From Pseudomonas multiresinivorans (lineage in GTDB: Bacteria; Pseudomonadota; Gammaproteobacteria; Pseudomonadales; Pseudomonadaceae): a DNA stretch of 64,000 bases. The translations under genes and the position numbers were made by a program. The notes under the pieces were generated by a model. It saw only the letters and a list, made by a program, of their open reading frames with translations, did no database searches and was not told where the DNA came from. The stretch lies in assembly GCF_012971725.1 (NCBI RefSeq), contig NZ_CP048833.1, forward strand, positions 5,828,001 to 5,892,000, in the 5' to 3' direction. Numbering within the stretch: the stretch's first letter is position 1; each line of letters opens with the position of its first letter. Of the stretch, positions 52,494 through 63,608 are shown piece after piece.

Positions 52494-53444
52494 TCAACCT
52501 TCGATCTTCGGCCAGAACGCGCGAATCCCCGCCACGCCCTGGGCTCCGGCCTGCCAGGCGCGTCCCAGGTCCTGCGGGCCGACACCACCGAGCAGGAACA
52601 CCGGCTGGTTGAAGCCATCGATCAGCTCCGCTGCCGCTTCCCAACCCAACGCAGGCTCGCCCGGATGGCTCTCGGTGGGCTGCACGGGCGACAGGGTGAC
52701 GAAGTCCACACCCATGCGGGTGGCCAACTCCAGTTCCTCGGCGTTATGGCAGGAAGCCGCCAGCAGGCGCTCACTGGGGAACGGCCGGCCGTTGGGCGCG
52801 TACTTCCGCAACTGCTCGGAGGTCAGGTGCCAGCCGGCCGCCGGGAAGTCTCCCAGCCATTCCAACGGGCCCTTGAGCATCAGCTGCGCCTTGCCGGCGC
52901 ACAGGCCCTGCACGTCGACAGCAAGGTCACGATACTCAGGGCTGTACATGTTCGGCGCGCGCAGCTGGATCAGGCGGATACCGCTGGCCACTGCGGCGCG
53001 CACGCCCTGCACCAGTTGGGGAATTTCCAGGCCGTCCGGGGTGATCAGGTAACGATCGGGCAGTCGCGCTGCCTGGACGATGGGTTCGTTGGCCGCCGGG
53101 AACTCGTAGTCCGGCAGATCGCGCGGGGCGACCCACGCCAACGGCTGGCCCTCGGCGCCGTGGGGCGCGCCGGAGAAGGCCGAGACTTCCCAGACATCCA
53201 GCAGCACGTGCTTGTCGCTGTAGTCGTGCTGCACCCGGATCAGCGGGCGCGCCTGCTCGACGTCGATGCCCAGCTCTTCCTTCAGCTCGCGGGCCAAGGC
53301 GACCTGTACCGCTTCGCCCTCCTCCACCTTGCCACCGGGAAACTCCCAGAGGCCGCCCTGGTGCTTGTCGTCCGGACGGCGGGCGATCAGCACCCGGCCA
53401 TCGAGTCCGCGAATCACGGCGGCGGCGACATGTACTCGTTTCAC
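52494..53444 (-). CDS. Nudix hydrolase fused to a thiamine-phosphate-synthase-like domain
   Basis: A 316-residue fusion. The N-terminal MutT-type Nudix domain (about 1-130) has a complete Nudix box GGKVEEGEAVQVALARELKE followed by ELGI, so it should hydrolyse oxidised dNTPs such as 8-oxo-dGTP. The C-terminal domain (about 135-316) is a TIM barrel like ThiE/TenI, with LIQLRAPN, HLTSEQLR, AASCHNAEELELA, FVTLSPVQPTESHPG and GGVGPQDL. The start is probably GTG 53444, seven bases after AGGAG; a TTG at 53459 is less likely. The fusion is the common Pseudomonas form of MutT. Confidence 0.92.
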   Translation of the reverse strand: MKRVHVAAAVIRGLDGRVLIARRPDDKHQGGLWEFPGGKVEEGEAVQVALARELKEELGIDVEQARPLIRVQHDYSDKHVLLDVWEVSAFSGAPHGAEGQPLAWVAPRDLPDYEFPAANEPIVQAARLPDRYLITPDGLEIPQLVQGVRAAVASGIRLIQLRAPNMYSPEYRDLAVDVQGLCAGKAQLMLKGPLEWLGDFPAAGWHLTSEQLRKYAPNGRPFPSERLLAASCHNAEELELATRMGVDFVTLSPVQPTESHPGEPALGWEAAAELIDGFNQPVFLLGGVGPQDLGRAWQAGAQGVAGIRAFWPKIEG

Positions 53445-53515
53445 AGTGCTACTCCTCAATCCGATTCAGGCAGGGCCCGCGCAGACAGGCATTCTACCGT
53501 CATTGGCGGCCGGGT

Positions 53516-54145
53516 TCAGGCGCGTTCGACCATCGCCGCGTCCAGCCACGGGCGGAACGCCGGCCAGGCGTAGATCGCATCGACATAATTCTGCGCCTCG
53601 ATCGGCAGCGTCACGCAGTAGCTGCGCAGGCGCGTGGCAACAGGCGCGTAGAACGCATCAGCGATGCTGGCGTGGCCGAACAGGAACGGGCCGTCCTGGC
53701 CGAACTGCTGGCGACACAGAGCCCACAACTCGACGGCGCGGGCGATATCCGCCTCCACCGCTTCGGGGACTTCCGCCAAGGGCTGGTTGCGCTGGATGTC
53801 CATGGGCATATGCGAACGCAACGCCATGAAGCCGCTATGCATTTCCGCACAGACCGAACGGGCAAGGGCGCGGGCCGCTTCGCCGCGGGGCCAGAGATGC
53901 GCTTCGGGGAAACGCTCAGCGAGGTACTCGGCGATCGCCAGGGAATCCCAGATCAGCCCGTGCTCGCACTTGAGCGCCGGCACCTTGCCGCTGGGCGAAT
54001 GCTCGCGGATGCGCCGCGCGGTGTCCTGGCCACCCAGGGGAACGAGAATCTCCTCGAACTCGGCGCCGGTGAGCTGCATGGCCAGCCAGCCGCGCAGGGA
54101 CCAGGAGGAGACGTTCTTGCTGCCGATGATCAGGGTGAGGGACAT
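53516..54145 (-). CDS. Glutathione S-transferase family protein
   Basis: A 209-residue GST-like protein. The N-terminal thioredoxin-like domain is LTLIIGSKNVSSWSLRGWLA with a possible catalytic Ser (SSWSLRGW), then GKVPALKCEHGLIWDSLAIA. The C-terminal domain is all helical. It resembles the YfcF/PA4401 type. It is read on the same strand as argJ, separated by 135 bp containing a 15-bp palindrome, and lies upstream of the mutT fusion. Confidence 0.9.
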   Translation of the reverse strand: MSLTLIIGSKNVSSWSLRGWLAMQLTGAEFEEILVPLGGQDTARRIREHSPSGKVPALKCEHGLIWDSLAIAEYLAERFPEAHLWPRGEAARALARSVCAEMHSGFMALRSHMPMDIQRNQPLAEVPEAVEADIARAVELWALCRQQFGQDGPFLFGHASIADAFYAPVATRLRSYCVTLPIEAQNYVDAIYAWPAFRPWLDAAMVERA

Positions 54146-54205
54146 GGACGCGATGCTCTTGAGGGTCAGTCAGGAGACCTTAGAGCGCGGCAGCCATGAA
54201 AACAA

Positions 54206-54241
54206 ATTCCCGATTTTCATCTGTCCATGAAAATCGGGAAT
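54206..54241 (-). terminator. Perfect 15-bp inverted repeat between argJ and GST gene
   Basis: ATTCCCGATTTTCAT, six bases, ATGAAAATCGGGAAT. On the minus strand it is followed by TTGTTTTC, so it could be the argJ terminator. It is unusually AT-rich for this genome and perfectly symmetrical, so a protein-binding site is also possible. Confidence 0.6.
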
Positions 54242-54280
54242 CCGAATGAAGCGATGCGCCGGCACAGGGCCGGCGCCGGA

Positions 54281-55498
54281 TCAGGTGCGATATTCCGCGT
54301 TGATCTTCACGTACTCGTGGGACAGGTCGGTGGTCCAGATGGTCTCGCTGCAGGTGCCACGGCCGAGATCGATGCGAATGGTGATTTCCTCCTGGGCCAT
54401 GACTTTCGCGCCCTGGTCCTCGCTGTAGCTGGCAGCACGGCCGCCGCGGCTGGCGATGGCGACATCGTCCAGGTACACGTCGATCAGGCTGACATCCAGG
54501 TCCGGCACGCCGGCGCGGCCAACGGCAGCGAGGATGCGGCCCCAGTTCGGGTCGGAGGCGAACAGCGCGGTCTTGATCAGCGGCGAGTGGGATACGGCGT
54601 AGCCTACGTCCAGGCACTCCTGATGAGTGGCGCCGCCGTTCACCTGCACGGTGACGAACTTGGTGGCACCTTCGCCGTCGCGGACGATGGCCTGGGCCAA
54701 CTCCATGGAGACGTCCAGCACGGCCTGCTTCAGCGCGGCGAACAATGCACCGGTGGCAGCGGTGATTTCCGGCAGCGCAGCCTGGCCGGTGGCAACCAGC
54801 ATGCAGCAGTCGTTGGTGGAAGTATCGCCATCGATAGTGATGCGGTTGAAGGACTTGTTCGACGCGTCGCGCAACAGGTCCTGCAGCACGCCTTGGGCAA
54901 CCTTGGCGTCGGTGGCGATGTAGCCAAGCATGGTAGCCATGTTCGGTTTGATCATGCCCGCGCCCTTGCTGATGCCGGTGACGGTGATGGTCACTCCGTC
55001 GTGCTCGAACTGGCGGCTGGCGCCCTTGGGCAGGGTGTCGGTGGTCATGATGCCAGCGGCGGCGTCGGCCCAGTTGTCCACAGACAGGTTGGCCAGCGCG
55101 GCGGGCAGCGCGGCTTCGATCTTCTCGACCGGCAGCGGCTCGCCGATCACACCGGTGGAGTACGGCAGCACGGCGTTTTCAGCAACGCCGGCCAGCTCGG
55201 CCAGCTTGGCGCAGGTACGGGTGGCATTGGCCAGGCCCGACTCGCCGGTGCCGGCGTTGGCGTTACCGGTATTGGTCAGCAGATAGCGCACCGGACCCAG
55301 GAAGCGCTTGCGCGCCAGGATCACCGGAGCGGCACAGAAGGCGTTGGTGGTGAACACACCGGCAACAGTGGAGCCTTCGGCGCAGCGCATCACCACGATG
55401 TCCTTGCGGCCGGGTCGCTTGATGCCGGCGGAGGCGATGCCGAGTTCGAAACCGGGGACCGGGTGCAGGGTGGACATGGGGCCGAGACCAACAGCCAT
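54281..55498 (-). CDS. argJ: Bifunctional ornithine acetyltransferase / N-acetylglutamate synthase
   Basis: A 405-residue enzyme of arginine biosynthesis. It transfers the acetyl group from N-acetylornithine to glutamate; in bacteria lacking ArgA dominance it also acetylates glutamate from acetyl-CoA. It is made as a precursor that cleaves itself in KPNMATMLGYIATDA, between Ala and the new N-terminal Thr nucleophile. Other conserved parts: TGVIGEPLPVEKIEAALPAA and NRITIDGDTSTNDCCMLVAT. It lies 136 bp downstream of secA, separated by secA's terminator. Confidence 0.96.
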   Translation of the reverse strand: MAVGLGPMSTLHPVPGFELGIASAGIKRPGRKDIVVMRCAEGSTVAGVFTTNAFCAAPVILARKRFLGPVRYLLTNTGNANAGTGESGLANATRTCAKLAELAGVAENAVLPYSTGVIGEPLPVEKIEAALPAALANLSVDNWADAAAGIMTTDTLPKGASRQFEHDGVTITVTGISKGAGMIKPNMATMLGYIATDAKVAQGVLQDLLRDASNKSFNRITIDGDTSTNDCCMLVATGQAALPEITAATGALFAALKQAVLDVSMELAQAIVRDGEGATKFVTVQVNGGATHQECLDVGYAVSHSPLIKTALFASDPNWGRILAAVGRAGVPDLDVSLIDVYLDDVAIASRGGRAASYSEDQGAKVMAQEEITIRIDLGRGTCSETIWTTDLSHEYVKINAEYRT

Positions 55499-55575
55499 GT
55501 GGCGCGCTCCTATCTTTTCAGAGATTCGTGTTCAGTGAATCGTTTTCAGTGGAATCGTTCTGGGTGGTTCAAGTG

Positions 55576-55613
55576 AGAAAAACGCCGCGAGCGGCAGGGC
55601 CGGTCGCGGCGTT
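55576..55613 (-). terminator. Rho-independent terminator after secA
   Basis: Minus strand: AACGCCGCGA, 13 bases, TCGCGGCGTT followed by TTTCTC. It lies 21 bp beyond the secA stop and upstream of argJ. Confidence 0.78.
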
Positions 55614-55633
55614 GGTATCAGGATCGGGGAAGG

Positions 55634-58384
<2,751 letters not shown>

Positions 58385-58674
58385 ATCGACTGGGTCATCC
58401 GAACTGGAGAATTGGAGGGCTGCCCGACTGGCTGGCCGCGGCGCGGAACGGCAATGAAGCGGGCATTCTACCCGGAAACTTCCGGGAAAAAAGTGCCGAA
58501 GTCATCCTCCGAAGCTTCGCATTCTGCGAGCCTCGGGGCAATGCATGGACGGACAACTTTGAATCCGAGTGGGTGATATGGTGACGCGGGCGGACAACTT
58601 CAAGGGCGGACGGTGGCATCTGGCCCTGAGCGCATCTGTTACCATCCCTCTTCATTCATTCCCGGTTGCTCTCC

Positions 58675-59142
58675 ATGGCTTTCCGCCCCCTGCCCGCCAA
58701 GGCGATGACCAAGCTGCTGCGCGAAGCCAAGCCGTTGCAGTCGCTGTTTGCCGAGGCGCAACGCCTCTCGCGCCTGCAGGAACTGCTCGACTCGCAACTG
58801 CAACCCGCCGCGCGCCCCTACTGCCGAGTCGCCTCCTGGCGCGAAGGCAGCCTGTTGCTGGTGGTCACCGATGGCCACTGGGCTACACGCCTGCGCTACC
58901 AGCAGAACCGTCTGCTGCGGCAACTGGCCGCGTTCGAGGAATTCAGGGGCCTGGCGCGCATTCTGTTCAAAGTGCAGCCGACGACCCAGGCGCCGGTCCG
59001 GGTGAACACCAACCGCATCACCGAGTCCGCCTCCGCCACCCTGCACGAAGCCGCCGAAGGCATCAGCAACCCGCAACTCAAGGCCGCGCTCGAGCGGCTC
59101 GCCAGCCGTAGCCGCCGCTCATCGGAGCCCGGCGAGGAGTAA
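58675..59142 (+). CDS. dciA: DciA, DnaB-helicase operator (DUF721)
   Basis: A 155-residue DUF721 protein. DciA interacts with the replicative helicase DnaB and is needed for replication initiation in bacteria without DnaC. The conserved domain (about 10-95) includes LLREAKPLQSLFAEAQRLSR and the strand-turn-strand LLLVVTDGHWATRLRYQQNR. The C-terminal 60 residues are helical or disordered, ending in basic SRSRRSS. ATG 58675 was chosen; a start three codons earlier is possible and no strong Shine-Dalgarno is visible. The position beside lpxC and secA matches the P. aeruginosa dciA locus as I recall it. Confidence 0.88.
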   Translation: MAFRPLPAKAMTKLLREAKPLQSLFAEAQRLSRLQELLDSQLQPAARPYCRVASWREGSLLLVVTDGHWATRLRYQQNRLLRQLAAFEEFRGLARILFKVQPTTQAPVRVNTNRITESASATLHEAAEGISNPQLKAALERLASRSRRSSEPGEE

Positions 59143-59153
59143 ATGGCAGGCAT

Positions 59154-59181
59154 AAAAAAAGGCCACCCGAGGGTGGCCTTT
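59154..59181. terminator. Bidirectional terminator between dciA and lpxC
   Basis: AAAAAAAGGCCACCC-GAG-GGTGGCCTTT between convergent stop codons of dciA and lpxC. Confidence 0.9.
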
Positions 59182-59210
59182 GAAGTTGTAGCTGAAAGGA
59201 GGAGGTTTCC

Positions 59211-60122
59211 TTATACGGCCGCAGCGGGTCGCATATAGGAGATCGGCGCGGTCTTGGCGTCCTCGAAGGTCACCACTTCCCAAGCGTCCTTGTCTGCGAT
59301 GAGGGTACGCAGGAGACGGTTGTTCAGGGCGTGACCGGACTTGTAGCCGATGAACTCGCCGATAAGGCTGTTACCCAGCAGGTACAGGTCACCAATGGCG
59401 TCCAGGATCTTGTGCTTGACGAACTCGTCCTCGTAACGAAGACCGTCTTCGTTGAGCACTCGATACTCGTCGACCACGATGGCGTTCTCCACGCTGCCAC
59501 CCAGAGCCAGGTTCTGCGAACGCAGCATCTCGATGTCGCGCATGAACCCGAAGGTACGGGCGCGGCTGACTTCCTTCACGAAGGAAGTGCTGGAGAAATC
59601 CACCACGGCTTTCTGGGTGCGACCACGGAAGACCGGGTGATCGAAATCGATCTCGAAGCTCACCTTGAAGCCGTCGAACGGAACGAAGGTGGCGCGCTTG
59701 TCGCCCTCTTCCACCGTTACTTCGCGCTTGATGCGGATGAACTTCTTGGCCGCGTCCTGCTCTTGCAGGCCAGCGGACTGGATCAGGAATACGAAGGGAC
59801 CTGCGCTGCCGTCCATGATCGGTACTTCCGACGCGGACAGCTCGACATAGGCGTTGTCGATACCCAGGCCGGCCATGGCCGAAAGCAGATGCTCCACGGT
59901 ATCCACTTTGACGTCACCCTTGATCAGGGTAGTCGACATGGTGGTTTCGCCGACGTTCGAGGCCCGGGCGGGAATTTCCACCACAGGGTCGAGGTCAGCC
60001 CGGCAGAACACGATGCCAGTATCGACGGGAGCCGGCTTCAGGGTCAGGTAAACCTTCTCCCCGGAGTGCAGGCCGACACCGGTCGCCCGGATGATGTTCT
60101 TCAAGGTGCGTTGTCTGATCAT
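59211..60122 (-). CDS. lpxC: UDP-3-O-acyl-N-acetylglucosamine deacetylase LpxC
   Basis: A 303-residue zinc enzyme, the first committed step of lipid A synthesis. Zinc ligands are at standard positions: H78 (VDTVEHLLSA), and H237 and D241 (FVKHKILDAIGD). It also has the catalytic Glu77 and the general acid His near GYKSGHALNN. The C-terminus ISYMRPAAAV resembles the degradation-tag region by which FtsH controls LpxC in some species. It is the last gene of the division cluster here, 112 bp after ftsZ. Confidence 0.98.
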   Translation of the reverse strand: MIRQRTLKNIIRATGVGLHSGEKVYLTLKPAPVDTGIVFCRADLDPVVEIPARASNVGETTMSTTLIKGDVKVDTVEHLLSAMAGLGIDNAYVELSASEVPIMDGSAGPFVFLIQSAGLQEQDAAKKFIRIKREVTVEEGDKRATFVPFDGFKVSFEIDFDHPVFRGRTQKAVVDFSSTSFVKEVSRARTFGFMRDIEMLRSQNLALGGSVENAIVVDEYRVLNEDGLRYEDEFVKHKILDAIGDLYLLGNSLIGEFIGYKSGHALNNRLLRTLIADKDAWEVVTFEDAKTAPISYMRPAAAV

Positions 60123-60234
60123 GGCTTTGGCCGCTTTCGCGCAAGTTGCGAACTGTTGTCAACAATGGGCGGCGATGATAGCAGAACCGCCCTTTGCTGA
60201 ACACCAATCACATTGATACTCCTGATAAATCGAC

Positions 60235-61419
60235 TCAATCGGCCTGGCGACGCAGGAAGGCCGGGATGTCCAGGTAGTCCAGATCGTCCTGCGGGTTCAG
60301 CTTGGCCGCGGTGGCAGCGCCGCCGTGGTTCTGATTGCGCATGACGGTCGGGCGGTCCAGGTCGCGGTAGTTCACCGACTGCTGCTCACGCTGAACCGGA
60401 GCCTGGGTGCTGACGGCCTGGGTCTGGACAGTGTTGTCGACGACCTTGACCGGCTTCTCCAGGCGAGCGCCCAGACCGGTGGCAACGACGGTGACGTGCA
60501 GCTCGTCGCGCATGTCCGGGTCGATCACGGTGCCCACTTTTACAGTGGCGTGCTCGGAAGCGAACTGCTCGATGATGTTACCCACGTCGGAGTACTCGCC
60601 CAGGGACAGGTCCGGACCGGCGGTGATGTTCACCAGGATGCCGCGGGCGCCCTGCAGGTTGACGTCTTCCAGCAGCGGGTTGCGGATCGCGGCTTCGGTC
60701 GCCTCGCGAGCGCGGTTCGGGCCGCTGGCGCAGCCGGTACCCATCATGGCCATGCCCATTTCGCTCATGACGGTTTTCACGTCGGCGAAGTCGACGTTGA
60801 TCATGCCCGGGCGCTTGATGATGTCGGAGATACCGCGAACGGCACCGGCCAGAACATCGTCAGCCTTGGCGAAGGCGGCCAGCAGGCTCGCGTCCTTGCC
60901 CAGGATGGTCAGCAGCTTTTCGTTCGGGATGGTGATCAGCGAGTCGACGCTTTCCGCCAGCGAGCGGATGCCTTCATCGGCGATCTGCATGCGCTTGCGA
61001 CCCTCGAACGGGAACGGACGGGTCACCACTGCAACGGTGAGGATGCCCATCTCCTTGGCCACTTCGGCGATGATCGGCGCAGCACCGGTACCGGTACCGC
61101 CACCCATGCCGGTGGTGATGAAGACCATGTCGGCGCCTTCCAGAACCTCGGCGATACGCTCGCGGTCCTCTATGGCGGCCTGGCGGCCTACTTCAGGGTT
61201 GGCGCCAGCGCCCAGGCCCTTGGTCACGCCCGGGCCGAGTTGCAGCACGGTGCGCGCGGCGATGTTCTTCAGCGCCTGCGCATCGGTGTTGGCGCAAATG
61301 AATTCGACGCCATCAACGTTGTTCTTGGCCATGTGGTTCACAGCGTTGCCGCCGCCACCACCTACGCCGATCACCTTGATGACTGCTGTTTGCGGGACGT
61401 TATCTACCAGTTCAAACAT
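60235..61419 (-). CDS. ftsZ: Cell-division GTPase FtsZ
   Basis: A 394-residue tubulin homologue forming the Z-ring. The GTP-binding signature GGGTGTG is at 105-111, the N-terminal GVGGGGGNAV at about 18-27, and the T7 synergy-loop region is NVDFADVKTVMS. A linker of about 55 residues leads to the C-terminal peptide LDYLDIPAFLRRQAD that binds FtsA and ZipA. It begins 53 bp after ftsA and is followed by lpxC. Confidence 0.99.
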   Translation of the reverse strand: MFELVDNVPQTAVIKVIGVGGGGGNAVNHMAKNNVDGVEFICANTDAQALKNIAARTVLQLGPGVTKGLGAGANPEVGRQAAIEDRERIAEVLEGADMVFITTGMGGGTGTGAAPIIAEVAKEMGILTVAVVTRPFPFEGRKRMQIADEGIRSLAESVDSLITIPNEKLLTILGKDASLLAAFAKADDVLAGAVRGISDIIKRPGMINVDFADVKTVMSEMGMAMMGTGCASGPNRAREATEAAIRNPLLEDVNLQGARGILVNITAGPDLSLGEYSDVGNIIEQFASEHATVKVGTVIDPDMRDELHVTVVATGLGARLEKPVKVVDNTVQTQAVSTQAPVQREQQSVNYRDLDRPTVMRNQNHGGAATAAKLNPQDDLDYLDIPAFLRRQAD

Positions 61420-61472
61420 TTCCCCTCTCCTTCCTTTCTAGTTGTGTCGCTTATGTTTACCGCGGTGGTAAA

Positions 61473-62720
61473 TCAGAAATTGCCCTGGACCCAGCGTTTA
61501 AGCTTTTCCAGTACCGGTGTCTTGGGTTCGTCACTGCTGAAACTGCTGCCGGACATGGAGATGCCGTCGGACTGTTTCTGCAGTCCGTACAGGAGCAGCC
61601 CCACACCCGTGGAATAGATGGGATTGCGCACGACGTCGGCCAATCCCTTGACGCTATGAGGTACGCCCAGGCGTACCGGCATGTGGAAGATCTCCTCGGC
61701 CAGCTCGACAGCGCCTTCCATCTTGGCGGTGCCGCCGGTCATGACGATCCCGGCTGGAATCAGGTCCTCGTAACCGCTGCGGCGCAGTTCGGCCTGAACC
61801 AGGGTGAACAGCTCGTCGTAGCGGGGCTCGACCACTTCGGCAAGCGCCTGGCGCGACAGTTCCCGCGGCGGACGATCTCCGACGCTGGGCACCTTGATGG
61901 TTTCGCCGGGGCCGGCCAGTTTGGCCAGTGCACAGGCGTAGCGAATCTTGATTTCCTCAGCGTACTGAGTCGGGGTGCGCAGCGCCATGGCGATGTCGTT
62001 GGTGACCTGGTCGCCGGCGATCGGGATCACAGCGGTATGGCGAATAGCGCCTTCGGTGAAGATGGCGATATCGGTGGTACCGCCGCCGATGTCCACCAGG
62101 CACACGCCCAGTTCCTTTTCGTCCTCGGTGAGCACGGAGTAGGCCGAGGCCAGCTGCTCGAGGATGATGTCGTCCACTTCCAGGCCGCAGCGGCGCACGC
62201 ACTTCTCGATGTTCTGGGCGGCGTTCACCGCGCAGGTCACCACGTGCACCTTGGCTTCCAGACGCACGCCGGACATGCCCAGCGGCTCGCGCACACCTTC
62301 CTGGTTATCGATCACGTAGTCCTGGGCCAGGGTGTGCAGCACACGCTGGTCGGCCGGGATGGCCACGGCCTGGGCCGCGTCCAGCACGCGCTCGATATCG
62401 GCGCCGCTGACTTCGCGGTCGCGGATCGCCACGATGCCGTGGGAGTTCAGGCTGCGGATATGGTTGCCGGCGATGCCGACGAAGGCCGAGTGGATACGGC
62501 AGCCCGCCATCTGCTGGGCTTCATCGATGGCGCGCTGGATCGATTGCACGGTGGACTCGATGTTCACCACCACGCCCTTCTTCAGGCCGCGCGACGGATG
62601 CGTCCCGATGCCGACGATTTCCAGCTTGCCATCGGCCGCCACCTCGCCCACCAGCGCCACCACCTTGGAGGTGCCGATGTCCAGGCCGACGACCATTTTG
62701 CCGCTCTGCACGCTTGCCAT
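61473..62720 (-). CDS. ftsA: Cell-division protein FtsA
   Basis: A 415-residue actin-like ATPase that tethers FtsZ to the membrane and recruits the divisome. Motifs: VVGLDIGTSKVVALVGEVAA near the N-terminus, LVDIGGGTTDIAIFTEG (phosphate 2), IVMTGGTAKMEGAVELAEEI (adenosine). The C-terminal amphipathic membrane helix is VLEKLKRWVQGNF. It starts 21 bp after the ftsQ stop. Confidence 0.99.
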   Translation of the reverse strand: MASVQSGKMVVGLDIGTSKVVALVGEVAADGKLEIVGIGTHPSRGLKKGVVVNIESTVQSIQRAIDEAQQMAGCRIHSAFVGIAGNHIRSLNSHGIVAIRDREVSGADIERVLDAAQAVAIPADQRVLHTLAQDYVIDNQEGVREPLGMSGVRLEAKVHVVTCAVNAAQNIEKCVRRCGLEVDDIILEQLASAYSVLTEDEKELGVCLVDIGGGTTDIAIFTEGAIRHTAVIPIAGDQVTNDIAMALRTPTQYAEEIKIRYACALAKLAGPGETIKVPSVGDRPPRELSRQALAEVVEPRYDELFTLVQAELRRSGYEDLIPAGIVMTGGTAKMEGAVELAEEIFHMPVRLGVPHSVKGLADVVRNPIYSTGVGLLLYGLQKQSDGISMSGSSFSSDEPKTPVLEKLKRWVQGNF

Positions 62721-62741
62721 GTTTATAGAAGTCTCCTCAAC

Positions 62742-63605
62742 TCACTGCGCGGCGGTGGCCTGAGCCACCGTCGCTTCCGGCACCGGATCACGCCACGCCA
62801 CGGCCAGGCCGTTGGGGTAGCGCATGTCGATGCGGGCAATTTTCGTAATCTGTTCTTTCAGCGCCTTGTCGTAGATGGTCACGAGCCGGCGAATCTGTTC
62901 TACCGCGTGATCACGGCCCAGCATGATCTCCACGCCTTGCGCGGTGCCCAGGGTCCAGGCGCCGCGCGAACTCATGTCCAGGCTAGCGATGGTGAAGCCC
63001 AGCGGGCGGAGCATCTGGCTGAGAATCTGGTACTGCTGCATCACTTGCTGCTGAGCGCGCTGCGGGCCGGAAAGGCGCGGCAGGTGCTCGTAGTTGGCCA
63101 CTTCCCGCGGTGCAAAAGCCTGACCCTGATTGTTCAGCAAGGCTTCGTCACCCCAACGGGCGATGGGCAATTGCTCGTCCAGGCGGATAACCACCTGGTC
63201 AGGCCATACACGGCGCACCTCGGCATGGGCAATCCAGGGCATCTGTTCCAGCTCCTGGCGCATGCCGGCCAGGTCGATGGTGAAGAAGCTGGCCGACACG
63301 TAGGGGCTGATCCGCTGCTGCACCGCCGCCTGGCTGATATAGCTGAGGTCGCCTTCCACGCTGACCTTGGCGATCGGACGGTCTGCATAAGGCAGCACGT
63401 ACTGCGCGCCGTAGTAGGCACCGCCGCCGAGCACGCCCAGCACCAGAGGCCACAGCAACACTTTCAGGAAACCGAAGCTGGGCTTGGGCATGCGGGCGCT
63501 GAGCGGCTCCTTGGCCACCAGACGGCTGGCGCCCCGCGGCACCGGCTTGCGTGCGGGTGCACGGCCGATTCCGGGGTTCTGGTGACGAAGCTGCGCGCCG
63601 TTCAT
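62742..63605 (-). CDS. ftsQ: Cell-division protein FtsQ
   Basis: A 287-residue single-pass protein. It has a cytoplasmic N-terminal tail (about 1-45), TM at about 46-65 (VLLWPLVLGVLGGGAYYGAQ), a POTRA domain (about 75-145; ISPYVSASFFTIDLAGMRQE) and a beta domain that binds FtsB/FtsL. It bridges early and late divisome components. ATG 63605 lies three bases after the ddlB stop (TAAGTCATG), so translation is coupled. Confidence 0.97.
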   Translation of the reverse strand: MNGAQLRHQNPGIGRAPARKPVPRGASRLVAKEPLSARMPKPSFGFLKVLLWPLVLGVLGGGAYYGAQYVLPYADRPIAKVSVEGDLSYISQAAVQQRISPYVSASFFTIDLAGMRQELEQMPWIAHAEVRRVWPDQVVIRLDEQLPIARWGDEALLNNQGQAFAPREVANYEHLPRLSGPQRAQQQVMQQYQILSQMLRPLGFTIASLDMSSRGAWTLGTAQGVEIMLGRDHAVEQIRRLVTIYDKALKEQITKIARIDMRYPNGLAVAWRDPVPEATVAQATAAQ

Positions 63606-63608
63606 GAC

